NCBI GenBank assembly: GCA_031296355.1
Contig: JARLFX010000066.1
Location: 1 to 46,052, forward strand
DNA length: 46,052 nt
Source: Acidobacteriaceae bacterium
Lineage (GTDB): Bacteria; Acidobacteriota; Terriglobia; Terriglobales; Acidobacteriaceae
Direction: 5' to 3'
In this document: positions 8,480 to 18,885 of the stretch, in pieces
How the letters are laid out: every line of letters starts with the position of its first letter
How positions within the stretch are numbered: position 1 is the stretch's first letter
Notes under the pieces: generated by a model
Told to the model about the DNA's origin: nothing
What the model saw: the letters and a program-made list of their open reading frames with translations, nothing else
Database searches by the model: none
Made by a program: the position numbers and the translations under genes

Positions 8480-8629
8480 ATGTTTATTGGATTGGCGATA
8501 CTTCTCATCCTGTTGTGGCTGGGCGGATTTGTGATGTTCCACGTGAGCGGTTTTCTGATTCATCTCCTGCTGCTCTTCGCGCTCATCTCACTCATTGCAC
8601 ACTTCTTCACGAACAGAAGCGCGAGTTGA
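8480..8629 (+). CDS. lmo0937-like small membrane protein
   Basis: A 49-residue protein from ATG 8480: a first membrane segment (FIGLAILLILLWLGG), a short turn FHVSG, and a second segment (FLIHLLLLFALISLIAHFF) with a basic end. Length and pattern fit the lmo0937 / DUF5670 family of two-helix stress-associated membrane proteins of unknown function. The frame is open to ATG 8426, but the added residues (VRSGCELLCSPWG) are not family-like. The ribosome site is weak for both starts. It ends just before a bidirectional terminator shared with lon. Confidence 0.65.
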   Translation: MFIGLAILLILLWLGGFVMFHVSGFLIHLLLLFALISLIAHFFTNRSAS

Positions 8630-8657
8630 GGGTTACTGTAATCGATATTTAAGGCAC

Positions 8658-8690
8658 AGAAAAGCCGCCTCACGCCGAGGCGGCTTTTCT
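8658..8690. terminator. Bidirectional intrinsic terminator
   Basis: AGAAAAGCCGCCTC (8658-8671) pairs perfectly with GAGGCGGCTTTTCT (8677-8690) around a 5-base loop. Its T-rich arms serve both strands. It separates the convergent lmo0937-like gene (+) and lon (-). Confidence 0.9.
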
Positions 8691-8705
8691 GCGTGCGAAT
8701 AAAGA

Positions 8706-11129
<2,424 letters not shown>

Positions 11130-11348
11130 TTTGCTCCTTGGCTGCTGTTGCGTGGATATAGATTAGACGCCGCAGGGGCCGTTACGATTCATGGGGCGGT
11201 TATACCAGCTTCACATGATTGTAATGGGTTTGGAGGGGAGATTGTGGGGGGAATGTGGGGAGCGGGGGTGAGACGTGAAGTCCCATTCACAGGCGATGGA
11301 ACCGTGAGGAATGGAACTTCGTGTGGTGTGAGCGGCAGAGGTAGAAAA

Positions 11349-11380
11349 GCAGGTCCCTCGGCTTCGCTCGGGATGACAAT
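11349..11380 (+). repeat. Dispersed intergenic repeat, copy 1
   Basis: GCAGGTCCCTCGGCTTCGCT followed by CGGGATGACAAT. It shares the frame GCAGATCCTTCG-CTCAGGATGACA with the other copies in the window and sits just beyond the clpX stop. Confidence 0.6.
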
Positions 11381-11390
11381 CTATCGAACT

Positions 11391-12674
11391 CTAGCCGGCT
11401 TTTTCAAGCTGGACGGGGATGATCAGTTCGCGGGATTTGACCATCTCGGCTGTGATCTCCAGGTCCTTGATCTTCTTGTTGCCGGGGACGGCGTACATGA
11501 GGTCGAGCATGAGCTCTTCGAGGATCATACGGAGGCCGCGGGCACCGACCTTGCGCGACAGAGCTTCGCGGGCGATCTCGCGGGCGGCGTCTTCAGTGAA
11601 GGTGATCTTCACGTTCTCGTACTCGAAGAGCTTGGCGTACTGCTTCAGGATGGCGTTGCGCGGCTTGGTGAGAATCTCGATCAGCGCGGCTTCGTCGAGC
11701 TCGTCGAGGATGCCGAGGACAGGGAGGCGGCCGACAAACTCAGGGATGAGGCCGTACTTGAGTAGATCCTGCGGCTCCGCTTGGCGGAGAAGTTCGGAGT
11801 CGCGCTGGGTGCGGATGGGGGTGATGGCGTCGACGTTCTCTTCTGCGTCAGAGGCCTTGAAGCCGAGGGCCTTCTTGCCGATGCGGCGACCGATGACCTT
11901 CTCCAGGCCGACGAATGCGCCACCGCAGATGAAGAGGATGTTCGTGGTGTCGACGATGGTGAACTCCTGATGCGGATGTTTGCGGCCACCCTGCGGCGGA
12001 ACGTTGGCGATGGTGCCTTCGAGAATCTTGAGCAGCGCCTGCTGCACACCTTCGCCGGAGACGTCGCGGGTGATGGATGGGTTCTCGTCTTTGCGGCCGA
12101 TCTTGTCGATCTCGTCGATGTAGATGATGCCGGTCTGGGCGCGGGCAACGTCACCGTCTGCCGCCTGCAGGAGCTTGAGGATGATGTTTTCTACGTCTTC
12201 GCCGACGTAGCCGGCTTCGGTGAGGGTGGTGGCGTCCACGATGGCGAAGGGAACGTCGAGCATCTTCGCGAGGGTGTGGGCGAGCAGCGTCTTGCCGGAA
12301 CCGGTGGGGCCGACGAGCAGGATGTTTGACTTGGCGAGCTCTACATCGTTGCCGCGCGTGCGGTTCATCTGGATGCGCTTGTAGTGGTTGTAGACCGCGA
12401 CGGCGAGCTTCTTCTTGGTCTGGTCCTGGCCGATGACGTACTCGTCGAGGAAGGCTTTGACCTCATGCGGCTTGGGCAGATGCGCGGGGGCTGCACCGGG
12501 CTGGGCCTCGGTGCGATCGTCTTCCAGAATGGAGTTGCACACGGCGACGCACTCGTCGCAGATGTAGGCGCGGGGGTAGTCCGAGGGTGACGAGATGAGC
12601 TTGGCGACCGCGTCCTGCGATTTGTGGCAGAACGAGCAGCGAAGTGATTCTTCGGTACCGCGCGTGGTCTTCAT
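11391..12674 (-). CDS. clpX: ATP-dependent Clp protease ATP-binding subunit ClpX
   Basis: This 427-residue AAA+ unfoldase recognises substrates and feeds them to ClpP. The N-terminal zinc-binding domain has C13-x2-C16 (CSFCHK) and C39-x2-C42 (CDEC). The ATPase domain has Walker A GPTGSGKT, Walker [10 protein letters not shown], and the ClpP-docking IGF-type loop region near residues 265-285. Standard length. ATG 12674 follows GGGAGC about 9 bases upstream. It lies between clpP and lon on the same strand; 353 bp separate it from clpP, with a terminator after clpP, so clpX is probably transcribed from its own promoter. Confidence 0.97.
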   Translation of the reverse strand: MKTTRGTEESLRCSFCHKSQDAVAKLISSPSDYPRAYICDECVAVCNSILEDDRTEAQPGAAPAHLPKPHEVKAFLDEYVIGQDQTKKKLAVAVYNHYKRIQMNRTRGNDVELAKSNILLVGPTGSGKTLLAHTLAKMLDVPFAIVDATTLTEAGYVGEDVENIILKLLQAADGDVARAQTGIIYIDEIDKIGRKDENPSITRDVSGEGVQQALLKILEGTIANVPPQGGRKHPHQEFTIVDTTNILFICGGAFVGLEKVIGRRIGKKALGFKASDAEENVDAITPIRTQRDSELLRQAEPQDLLKYGLIPEFVGRLPVLGILDELDEAALIEILTKPRNAILKQYAKLFEYENVKITFTEDAAREIAREALSRKVGARGLRMILEELMLDLMYAVPGNKKIKDLEITAEMVKSRELIIPVQLEKAG

Positions 12675-12875
12675 GAGTTCGAGTGCTCCCGGTTACTGCG
12701 ATTGCTTTGGATGACGATACCTGATTTTACACCCCTGCAGCGGTGGAGAAATGGGGCGCAAAGAACACTTTAGTGCGATGAAAGGGGCAGGGGATAGCAC
12801 GGATGGGTGGTGTATCTGGGTGGGTAATAACGATGCGGTGGAGGTGTGGGACATTCGTGGTCAGGGAGCAGGTTG

Positions 12876-12917
12876 AGATTCTTCCCCTTCGCTTCGCTCA
12901 AGGGTCAGAATGACAAA
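12876..12917 (+). repeat. Dispersed intergenic repeat, copy 2
   Basis: GAGATTCTTCC, then CCTTCGCTTCGCTCAAGGGT, then CAGAATGACAAA. This is a longer variant of the repeat, with the same CTTCG...GATGACA-type ends. Confidence 0.55.
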
Positions 12918-12930
12918 TCAAAAAGATAAA

Positions 12931-12964
12931 AGCAGATCTCTCCGTTCCGCTACAGGATGACAAA
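12931..12964 (+). repeat. Dispersed intergenic repeat, copy 3
   Basis: AGCAGATCTCTCCGTTCCGC followed by TACAGGATGACAAA. It lies 13 bases after copy 2 in the same orientation. Confidence 0.55.
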
Positions 12965-12970
12965 CAAAAG

Positions 12971-13008
12971 AAAGATGCCCAGCGTTGTGTGAACCGCTGG
13001 GCATCTTT
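12971..13008 (-). terminator. Intrinsic terminator after clpP
   Basis: AAAGATGCCCAGCG (12971-12984) pairs perfectly with CGCTGGGCATCTTT (12995-13008) around a 10-base loop. On the minus strand the stem is followed by CTTTTGTTTG, fitting termination of clpP transcripts 20 bases after its stop. Confidence 0.85.
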
Positions 13009-13027
13009 TGTTTCGTTGAAGTTGCGG

Positions 13028-13618
13028 TTAGCTCTTCGCGCGATCCATGATGTCGTCGATGATGCCGTACTCTTTGGCCTGAGGAGCGTTCATGATGAAG
13101 TCGCGCTCCACATCGCGCTCGATGCGCTCAAGCGCCTGGCCGGTGTTCTGGCTCATGAGCTTGTTGGTGATCTCGCGGATGCGAAGGATTTCGCGGGCGT
13201 GGATGTCAATGTCCGTTGCCTGACCGCTGAGACCGCCCATGGAAGGCTGGTGAATGAGGATGCGCGAGTTGGGCAGAGCGAAACGCTTGCCCTTCTTGCC
13301 GGCCATCAGGAGGAAGGCGCCCATGCTGGCGGCCTGCCCGACGCAGAGCGTGAGCACATCGTTCTTCACGTACTGCATGGTGTCGTAGATGGCCAGGCCA
13401 GCGGTGATGGAGCCGCCCGGCGAATTGATGTAGAGCTGGATGTCCTTCTCCGGGTCTTCACCGGAGAGGAAGAGGAGTTGGGCGATGATGACGTTGGCGA
13501 TGTTGTCGTCAATCGGCGTGCCGAGGAAGATGATGTTGTCGCGAAGCAGGCGGGAGTAGATGTCGTAGGCGCGTTCGCCCCGGCTCGTCTGCTCGATGAC
13601 CATTGGTACAAGTCCCAT
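13028..13618 (-). CDS. clpP: ATP-dependent Clp protease proteolytic subunit ClpP
   Basis: This 196-residue serine peptidase forms the tetradecameric chamber used by ClpX and probably by ClpC at 19655. The catalytic triad is S98 (GQAASMGA), H123 (ILIHQP) and D173 (DVERDF). The oxyanion glycine-rich segment ([16 protein letters not shown]) is intact. ATG 13618 follows GGAAGAGAGCT. The N-terminus ([20 protein letters not shown]) matches the family, with a short propeptide before the conserved PMVIEQ. It is preceded by tig on the same strand (130 bp, containing a repeat copy) and followed by a strong terminator. Confidence 0.97.
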   Translation of the reverse strand: MGLVPMVIEQTSRGERAYDIYSRLLRDNIIFLGTPIDDNIANVIIAQLLFLSGEDPEKDIQLYINSPGGSITAGLAIYDTMQYVKNDVLTLCVGQAASMGAFLLMAGKKGKRFALPNSRILIHQPSMGGLSGQATDIDIHAREILRIREITNKLMSQNTGQALERIERDVERDFIMNAPQAKEYGIIDDIMDRAKS

Positions 13619-13693
13619 AGCTCTCTTCCTTTTCTTCCCGGGGTGCGAACCCCGCTGTTATGTTTCCAGTGCAAAAGCAACAGCAAAGGCAGA

Positions 13694-13725
13694 AGCAGAT
13701 CCTTCGCTGCGCTCAGGATGACAAA
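13694..13725 (+). repeat. Dispersed intergenic repeat, copy 4
   Basis: AGCAGATCCTTCGCTGCGCT followed by CAGGATGACAAA. It is the cleanest copy, with an inner near-palindrome TTCGCTGCGCT. A partial copy (GGATGACAAACG) follows at 13731. It sits between clpP and tig. Confidence 0.65.
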
Positions 13726-13748
13726 AAACCGGATGACAAACGTTGGAA

Positions 13749-15197
13749 CTAGCCTGCGAGTCTTGCGTAGAGGGTGCTGCTGGTTTTCTCGCGGCGGAGT
13801 TGTTCTCTGATTCTATCCAGAGAGCCGTCCTTCGCCAAACGCTCCTGCAGCTCCTGCAAGGGCTCGCGATGCTGGATGGAGAGCATGAGAATCTCGCGGT
13901 CGAGGTCTTCCTGCGGGATCTCCACCTTCTCTGCATCGGCAATCTTGTCGAGGATGAGCGAGGCTTTCACTTCGTTGACTGCGGCATCGCGCTGGGCGGC
14001 ACGCAGGCGGTCGAAATCAAGCTGGCGCATCTGCTCGGAGGTCATGCCCTGCTGGGCGAGAGCGCGCAGACCGCGGTCAAGCCGCGCGTCCACCTGCTGC
14101 TGCACCAGCGATTCCGGTACGGGGAAGGTGAACTTCGCCGCGAGGGCTTCGACCATCTTCTCCTGCGCGATGTTTTCCAGGCGGCTCTTTTTGCTGCCAG
14201 CTAGTTGCTCGCGGAATTTGGCGATGAAGTCGTCGTAGCTCTCGTAGTTGCCGAGCTGCTTGGCGAAGTCGGCGTTGAGCTCCGGCTTCACCTTTTTCTT
14301 GATGGCGATGATCTTCACGTCGTAGGCAACGGCCTTGCCGGCGAGACGCTGTTCGCCGAAGTCCGCGGGGTACTCGACTTCAAAGGAGAGCTCTTCGCCG
14401 GGCTTCTTGCCGGCGAGTGCGCTGGTGAAAGCGGGCAGGGTGTTGCGGCCGCCGATCTCCACGAGCACGTCGTCGCCGCTGATGGGCGCTTCCGTCTTCT
14501 TGCTCTCGAGGCCATCTTCGCCAACGGTCTGCGCGAGATCCTTAATCTCGCCCTTAAACTCGATCTCGGCCCAGTCGCCTTCAGCGAGGGGGCGCTCTTC
14601 GGTTACGGGCTCGACGGAGGAGTGCTGGTCGAGGATGCGGGCGAGCTCGCCCTCGTACTCATCCTCGGTGAGGGCGGTGTCAGGCTTCTCGATGGAGATG
14701 GTGTCGTAGCCGTTGACGTCAAACTCCGGCAGCACTTCGAATGCGGCCTTGAACTTCAGGGGCGCGCCTTCATTGAGCAGCATCTCGACGATTTGCGGCT
14801 GGGAGATGGGGCGGAGCTTCTGTTCTTCGATGGCCGTGCGGAACTTCTCGGAGACGAGGGTCTCCAGGACTTCCTGGCGAATCTCCTTCGCGTAGCGCGA
14901 ACGGATGAGGGTCTCCGGAACCTTGCCGGCGCGGAAGCCGGGGAAGCGGGCTTGCTTCTGGAAGCCCTTGATGACGCGCTTGTAGCTCTTGTCGACTTCA
15001 GCGGCAGGAGCTTCGACTTCGATCTCGCGGGTGCACTCGGGGTTCAGCGAGGGGCCGTGAGTGTGCCCTTCGTGGTCGTGGCCCTCATGCGAGTGATCGT
15101 GACCTTCATGATCATGATCGTGATCGTGGGCTTCGGGTGCGGAAACTTCGGTTACAGGGGACGTCTCGGGAGTTACTTCAGATGTGCTCAATGCCAT
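13749..15197 (-). CDS. tig: Trigger factor with histidine-rich N-terminal extension
   Basis: This 482-residue ribosome-bound chaperone folds nascent chains. The ribosome-binding domain carries FPGFRAGKVPE; the peptidyl-prolyl isomerase (FKBP-type) domain spans about 190-295; the helical chaperone domain fills the C-terminus. The unusual part is the first 55 residues, ahead of the normal start (CTREIEVEAP): residues 24-47 hold 11 histidines alternating with Asp, Glu and Gly. Such tails bind nickel, zinc or copper in SlyD and other metal chaperones, so a metal-related role is inferred. A GGAAGG site lies only one base before ATG 15197, so TTG two codons in could also start it. It is first in the cluster tig, clpP, clpX, lon. 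Confidence 0.93.
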   Translation of the reverse strand: MALSTSEVTPETSPVTEVSAPEAHDHDHDHEGHDHSHEGHDHEGHTHGPSLNPECTREIEVEAPAAEVDKSYKRVIKGFQKQARFPGFRAGKVPETLIRSRYAKEIRQEVLETLVSEKFRTAIEEQKLRPISQPQIVEMLLNEGAPLKFKAAFEVLPEFDVNGYDTISIEKPDTALTEDEYEGELARILDQHSSVEPVTEERPLAEGDWAEIEFKGEIKDLAQTVGEDGLESKKTEAPISGDDVLVEIGGRNTLPAFTSALAGKKPGEELSFEVEYPADFGEQRLAGKAVAYDVKIIAIKKKVKPELNADFAKQLGNYESYDDFIAKFREQLAGSKKSRLENIAQEKMVEALAAKFTFPVPESLVQQQVDARLDRGLRALAQQGMTSEQMRQLDFDRLRAAQRDAAVNEVKASLILDKIADAEKVEIPQEDLDREILMLSIQHREPLQELQERLAKDGSLDRIREQLRREKTSSTLYARLAG

Positions 15198-15341
15198 GCC
15201 TTCCAGATGGGTTCGCCAAGGTATAGCCGCTTTGTGGAGATAGGGAACTTGCGCGGCGGGCGTCTCTAGTCTCTATGGTACGGGTGTGCGTTGTGGAGGG
15301 TCAAACCGGGCGGGAGCTGGAGGGAGAGTAATTGCTGGGAG

Positions 15342-16598
15342 CTAGTGGATGGAGACGGAATCAGAAGTATGGCTGGGGCGGAAGATCTCAAGGCGCAGCT
15401 TCCATTCAATGGAGTCGCCGGGCTGCAGGGTAGTGATGCCTTCAGCCTTGGCCAGGTTGTTGTCGAGGCTCATCCGGGGTGCGATGGAGACCACGGGTTT
15501 GCCGGCGGGTGCGACGACGTGCAGCGCCTTGATGGTGGGCGAGAGCAGGGTGATGCGGAGCCCGTAGGTGCCGAGGCGGTCAATCAACTCGGCTACGGGC
15601 GCGTCCTGAATGAGGTTGCTATGCAGATGCAGGTAGGTGGCATCGAGTGCGCTGCTGCCCAGCGCGGCGCCGTTGGGTGGGGAGAAATCGTAGGGGGTGT
15701 TGGCGACAGGAAGCGACTGGCCGGTGAAGTTTCCCCCGGAGTCCGTCGCAGCGCGTTCGGAAGAGGGCAGGATGAGCTGGACCTGGCTGCGCTGGCCGCT
15801 GGGGATAGCAAAGAAGGGACGCCAGCCGATATTCATGGGCTCGGGCTCGTTGCCGGTGTTCTGCGCGGTAATGGTGATGTCGACTGCCTTGCGGGTGAGG
15901 GTGGTGACGACGGTGACGCGGGTCGTGGAGGGCCAGCGTCCCTTGAAATCGCCGGGCTCAAAGACCGCGGTGGACATCTCCCCGTCAGGCAGCGCATCCA
16001 CTTCCAGGGAGGTGGGGGCCATGTTGTTGAAGAGGCCGTTGGATGAGATAGGGCGGCCGGCTGCGTCTGTGGGCAGGGTGAGCGTCTTGCCATGCCAGGG
16101 GATGGCGATGGTCTGTCCGTCAGCAGAAAGCGTGCCGGTGGTGGGGCCGTCAAACGGCAGCAGCAGCGAACCGCCGAACGCGGCACTGCCTGCGCCGTTG
16201 CGGTCTGCATCCGGGGCGGATAGCAGTGTATTGACCTGATCGGGCTCCGGCGAGGCAAAGATGGGTACCATGCCGGTGCCGGGGAGGTATGCGGTGAGCT
16301 GTAGCAGGTTCATGCCGCGACCGGGTAGCAGTGTGGCGGAGATGAGTTCGGGGAGCAGGCCGCCGTCGGATTGGGGCCGCGTGAGCACGACGGGCTCGCG
16401 ACCGCCGATGAGAAGGCGCGGGCTTTCCACCGCCTGGTAAAACTGGTGGTGTCTGGTACGGCAGCCGATGGCCAGCAGCGTAAGGAAACAGGCCAGCGCC
16501 AAAACCGTGAGCATTCCCGAACGCAACAGATCAGAACGCGGTCTGGATTTTTCAACTTCTGGTGAAGACACGGACAAATACCTCAGCACAGCATGCAC
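15342..16598 (-). CDS. Aldose 1-epimerase-like lipoprotein
   Basis: A protein of up to 418 residues with a lipoprotein signal (LTLLAIGC, lipobox cysteine C46), so it is probably anchored in a membrane facing the periplasm. The mature part looks like the galactose-mutarotase beta-sandwich fold: NNMAPTSLEVD, NIGWRPFFAIPSGQ, and SIAPRMSLDNNL near the end. This fold binds carbohydrate, and whether it is an active mutarotase is unclear. The start is uncertain: GTG 16598 gives an overlong signal peptide; TTG 16526 or ATG 16514 give normal ones. It is divergent from the uracil-DNA glycosylase gene and has no sugar-metabolism neighbours. Confidence 0.65.
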   Translation of the reverse strand: MHAVLRYLSVSSPEVEKSRPRSDLLRSGMLTVLALACFLTLLAIGCRTRHHQFYQAVESPRLLIGGREPVVLTRPQSDGGLLPELISATLLPGRGMNLLQLTAYLPGTGMVPIFASPEPDQVNTLLSAPDADRNGAGSAAFGGSLLLPFDGPTTGTLSADGQTIAIPWHGKTLTLPTDAAGRPISSNGLFNNMAPTSLEVDALPDGEMSTAVFEPGDFKGRWPSTTRVTVVTTLTRKAVDITITAQNTGNEPEPMNIGWRPFFAIPSGQRSQVQLILPSSERAATDSGGNFTGQSLPVANTPYDFSPPNGAALGSSALDATYLHLHSNLIQDAPVAELIDRLGTYGLRITLLSPTIKALHVVAPAGKPVVSIAPRMSLDNNLAKAEGITTLQPGDSIEWKLRLEIFRPSHTSDSVSIH

Positions 16599-16728
16599 GG
16601 AGCAAACGCAGGACCCAGATAGTATGGTAACTGGTAGTACGCTGCTACGGATAATTCAGATTAAAACCACGCAAAAAACGGAGTTACGGAAGGCCCATTC
16701 GCTTTCTGTTCAGGCACCTATCTCTTTG

Positions 16729-17457
16729 ATGCCATCGCCGAGGCGGCGAGCGCCGGTGCCTGCAATAAAGGCTTTGAGTGTGCTGCAGCAGCTGGATGCA
16801 CGGATCACGGGCTGCGGGCGGTGCGAGCGGCTGCGGAGCTACTGCAAGGGCATTGGGGAGACGCGGCGCAAGGCCTACCGAGACCAGGTGTACTGGTCGA
16901 AGCCGGTGCCGGGATTCGGCGATGAGAAGGCGCGGATACTGATCCTGGGATTGGCTCCGGGAGCGCATGGGGCAAACCGGACGGGGCGGCCCTTCACCGG
17001 CGACGGATCGGGTGATTTTATGTATCCGGTGCTGCATGAGCTGGGGCTGGCGAGCAAGCCCAAAGCGATCGCGCGAGAGGACGGTCTGCGGCTGAAGCAT
17101 GCGTGGATATGTTCGGTGGTGAAGTGTGCGCCGCCCGGTGACAAGCCGCTGCCGGAGGAGATTCGCAACTGTGCGAGCCATCTGGCGGAAGAGATTGCGG
17201 CGCTGAAGCGGGTGCGCGTGGTGGTGTGCCTGGGAAAGATCGCGTTTGACGGCTATCTGGCGCACCTGGTGGGCGCGGGCGTTATCCAGCGGCGGTCAGC
17301 GTATGCGTTTCGCCATGGTGCGGAGTATGAGTTGCCGAACGGGATGCAATTGCTGGCGAGTTATCACCCGTCGCTGCGCAATACGAACACAGGTGTGCTG
17401 ACGCGGGCGATGTTTGCGCGGGTGTTTGTGCGGGCGAGAGAGCTGGCCGGGCTTTAG
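16729..17457 (+). CDS. Family 5 uracil-DNA glycosylase (UDGb)
   Basis: This 242-residue enzyme removes uracil and other deaminated bases from DNA at the first step of base excision repair. Family 5 motifs are present: GLAPGAHGANRTGRPFTGDG, the middle segment VKCAPPGDKPLP, and SYHPSLRNTNTG for the catalytic loop. N-terminal cysteines GCGRCERLRSYC and C-V-V-K-C fit the Fe-S cluster typical of this family. ATG 16729 begins a normal-length protein. The frame is open further upstream but runs into the divergent lipoprotein gene. It ends one base past the stop of the minus-strand mini peptide at 17454. Confidence 0.88.
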   Translation: MPSPRRRAPVPAIKALSVLQQLDARITGCGRCERLRSYCKGIGETRRKAYRDQVYWSKPVPGFGDEKARILILGLAPGAHGANRTGRPFTGDGSGDFMYPVLHELGLASKPKAIAREDGLRLKHAWICSVVKCAPPGDKPLPEEIRNCASHLAEEIAALKRVRVVVCLGKIAFDGYLAHLVGAGVIQRRSAYAFRHGAEYELPNGMQLLASYHPSLRNTNTGVLTRAMFARVFVRARELAGL

Positions 17458-17561
17458 AGGCGGTGTTTCTCGCGCAAAGGGTTGAGCGCGGCGAAGGCCG
17501 GGCAAACCACTATGAGGACAAATGCAAAGCCAATGAGGAAGTCGTGTAAGCCGTGGGGCAT
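17454..17561 (-). CDS. 35-residue membrane peptide (twin 2)
   Basis: A small ORF starting MPHGLHDFLIGFAFVLIVV and ending LNPLREKHRL: one membrane helix with a short charged tail. It is clearly related to the peptide at 17688-17786 (shared HDFLI..AF..IVV.PA), and conservation between two tandem copies is the main evidence that both are translated. GGAG lies 11 bases before ATG, inside a hairpin (17571-17586). The stop codon overlaps the end of the glycosylase gene on the other strand. I recognise no family; a small regulatory subunit of a membrane complex is one possibility. Confidence 0.55.
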   Translation of the reverse strand: MPHGLHDFLIGFAFVLIVVCPAFAALNPLREKHRL

Positions 17562-17570
17562 AGCCAAGGG

Positions 17571-17586
17571 GTCTCCTAGAGGAGAC
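17571..17586 (-). promoter_or_regulatory. Hairpin masking the ribosome site of twin 2
   Basis: On the minus strand GTCTCC pairs with GGAGAC around TCTA. The 3' arm carries the GGAG ribosome site of the 35-residue peptide, so folding would hide it. Confidence 0.4.
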
Positions 17587-17687
17587 TTTAGCTGCTAACG
17601 GTAGAAATGACAGGCAATTCCAGGAGAGGGGTCACATCTTGCCAATGCACCTTTTGATTCCTCCAAAAGGCGCTGGAAGCACAGCAG

Positions 17688-17786
17688 CTAGGAGGCTTTT
17701 TCTTCTTTGCTGTGTGAGCGGCTGGCCAACAACGCCGGAGTAACCACGATGGCAATAAAGGCAATGGCGATCAGAAAGTCATGCAT
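17688..17786 (-). CDS. 32-residue membrane peptide (twin 1)
   Basis: A small ORF starting MHDFLIAIAFIAIVVTPALL and ending SKEEKAS: a single membrane helix right after a His-Asp start, with a charged cytoplasmic-type tail. AGGAGAACGTT precedes ATG, an excellent ribosome site with normal spacing. It shares sequence with the second peptide 126 bp downstream. A possible -10 box TATAGT (17881-17876) lies upstream. No known family is recognised; length and topology resemble small accessory subunits such as KdpF, but the sequence does not match. Confidence 0.6.
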   Translation of the reverse strand: MHDFLIAIAFIAIVVTPALLASRSHSKEEKAS

Positions 17787-17875
17787 AACGTTCTCCTGGG
17801 AAAAGCAGTCTTGTGAACTGACTTCTTTAGCCTGACGCCTGTTCTAGACGGGTTCCATCCTACTCCCGTGCCACG

Positions 17876-17919
17876 ACTATAAGACAGAAGTTGCAGAGGA
17901 TATTTGCACTAAAGTTGCA
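17876..17919 (-). promoter_or_regulatory. Candidate promoter with three TGCAA direct repeats
   Basis: Minus-strand -10 box TATAGT (17881-17876), preceded by TGCAA at 17895-17891, 17908-17904 and 17919-17915. The repeats are spaced 13 and 11 bases, about one helical turn, which suggests a regulator-binding array ahead of the membrane peptide genes. No good -35 hexamer is seen. Confidence 0.35.
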
Positions 17920-18066
17920 CGAATATTAAGCGAAATGGCAGCACCGAATTTGGTGATGTTGGTCACGCTCAAGTCATCATGCTAGCGAATGTAGGAAAAG
18001 CCAACCATTTTGTGCAAGGGGGAATCGAAATTGACAGGGATTGAATTTTGTTCCACGAGGTGAATC

Positions 18067-18351
18067 ATGAGTGACCTGAAGTTTTGGATTGCGTTTAGCG
18101 CAGGTGTGGGCGTGGGTGTATTGGCCGCAGTCTATGGGCCAAGGGCGAGCCGTGTGGCCCGGAAGCAACTGCATGAGGGGCTGGAAGACGCGCGCGAATA
18201 CGTTGACTCTGCCGGGAAGTATGTGAAGAAAGCAGCCAACCGCTACAGCCGGCAGGCGGAAGACGTGCTGCACGAAGCCACCAAGACCGTGAATACCGCA
18301 GTCGATCTGGCAAGCGGAGCCGTGAAGACGGTTTCGAATCTGGTTGCGTAA
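18067..18351 (+). CDS. YtxH-like membrane-anchored protein
   Basis: A 94-residue protein with an N-terminal membrane segment rich in glycine and alanine (FWIAFSAGVGVGVLAAVYGP), then a basic turn (RASRVARKQ) and a long amphipathic helix (about 35-90; YVKKAANRYSRQAEDVL). This is the layout of YtxH / gas-vesicle-like small envelope proteins, often stress-induced and of unknown function. ATG 18067 follows CGAGGTGAATC, a good ribosome site. It is a single gene ending at a strong terminator. The bases upstream (17920-18066) show no convincing promoter. Confidence 0.75.
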   Translation: MSDLKFWIAFSAGVGVGVLAAVYGPRASRVARKQLHEGLEDAREYVDSAGKYVKKAANRYSRQAEDVLHEATKTVNTAVDLASGAVKTVSNLVA

Positions 18352-18365
18352 GGTTGTGTTGCAAC

Positions 18366-18396
18366 AAAAAGCCCCGGCGCGCTGCCGGGGCTTTTT
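18366..18396. terminator. Bidirectional intrinsic terminator
   Basis: GCCCCGGC (18371-18378) pairs with GCCGGGGC (18384-18391) around GCGCT, flanked by A5 before and T6 after. It serves the YtxH-like gene (+) and the cupin gene (-). Confidence 0.9.
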
Positions 18397-18407
18397 TGTG
18401 CTTTGAG

Positions 18408-18863
18408 CTAGGCGGCGGGTGGTTCGGGTGGGCCCACCGTGATGACGAAGTATGTGGCGCGCGTTTTGCCGATGTTGGTCACGTAGTGCAGATCGCCCGC
18501 GGCGCAGAGGCCGACGTCGCCCGCGTTCAGGGTGTGCTCGACGCCATTGATGTTGAGCGAGACAGTGCCTTCGACGCAGTACCAGACCTCAGAGTGCAGA
18601 TGCTTGTTGACGGGTTCGTGCGGCGTGCCGGGTTCAATGGTGGTCATGTGGCATTCGCTGCGGATATTGTCTGGCAGCATACCGGCGAAGAAGCGGCGAG
18701 AGTCGCGGCCAGACTGCTGGACGTACTTGGGCCCGGGCGGAAAGCCGCCGGACTTCAGCGGCGGATAAGATTTGGGGGACTGAGCTTTGGCTGCTTCCGG
18801 CAGAAGTGCGGCGGCAGAGAGCATTGCGGCGGGTAGCAGGGTGGTGAAGTCGCGACGGTTCAT
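18408..18863 (-). CDS. Cupin-domain protein with Tat-type signal
   Basis: A 151-residue protein. The N-terminus NRRDFTTLLPAAML resembles a twin-arginine export signal, with probable cleavage after AAKAQ. The rest is one small beta-barrel cupin with the metal-site pattern H..LHSEVWYCVEGTVSLNING and, in the second motif, AGDVGLCAAGDLHYV. Such proteins bind a metal and range from sugar-binding to dioxygenase functions; the substrate cannot be told. AGGAGCTTCC precedes ATG 18863. It lies downstream of the secreted protein at 18886 on the same strand, 22 bp apart, so the two may be co-transcribed. Confidence 0.75.
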   Translation of the reverse strand: MNRRDFTTLLPAAMLSAAALLPEAAKAQSPKSYPPLKSGGFPPGPKYVQQSGRDSRRFFAGMLPDNIRSECHMTTIEPGTPHEPVNKHLHSEVWYCVEGTVSLNINGVEHTLNAGDVGLCAAGDLHYVTNIGKTRATYFVITVGPPEPPAA

Positions 18864-18885
18864 GGAAGCTCCTGTTCAATCCTTG

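Larger units (their letters stand above)
12675..13027. other. clpX-clpP intergenic region
   Basis: No gene is seen in these 353 bp. They hold a possible clpX minus-strand -10 box TAAAAT (12729-12724) without a clear -35, two copies of the dispersed repeat (12876-12964), and the clpP terminator (12971-13008). Confidence 0.5.
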
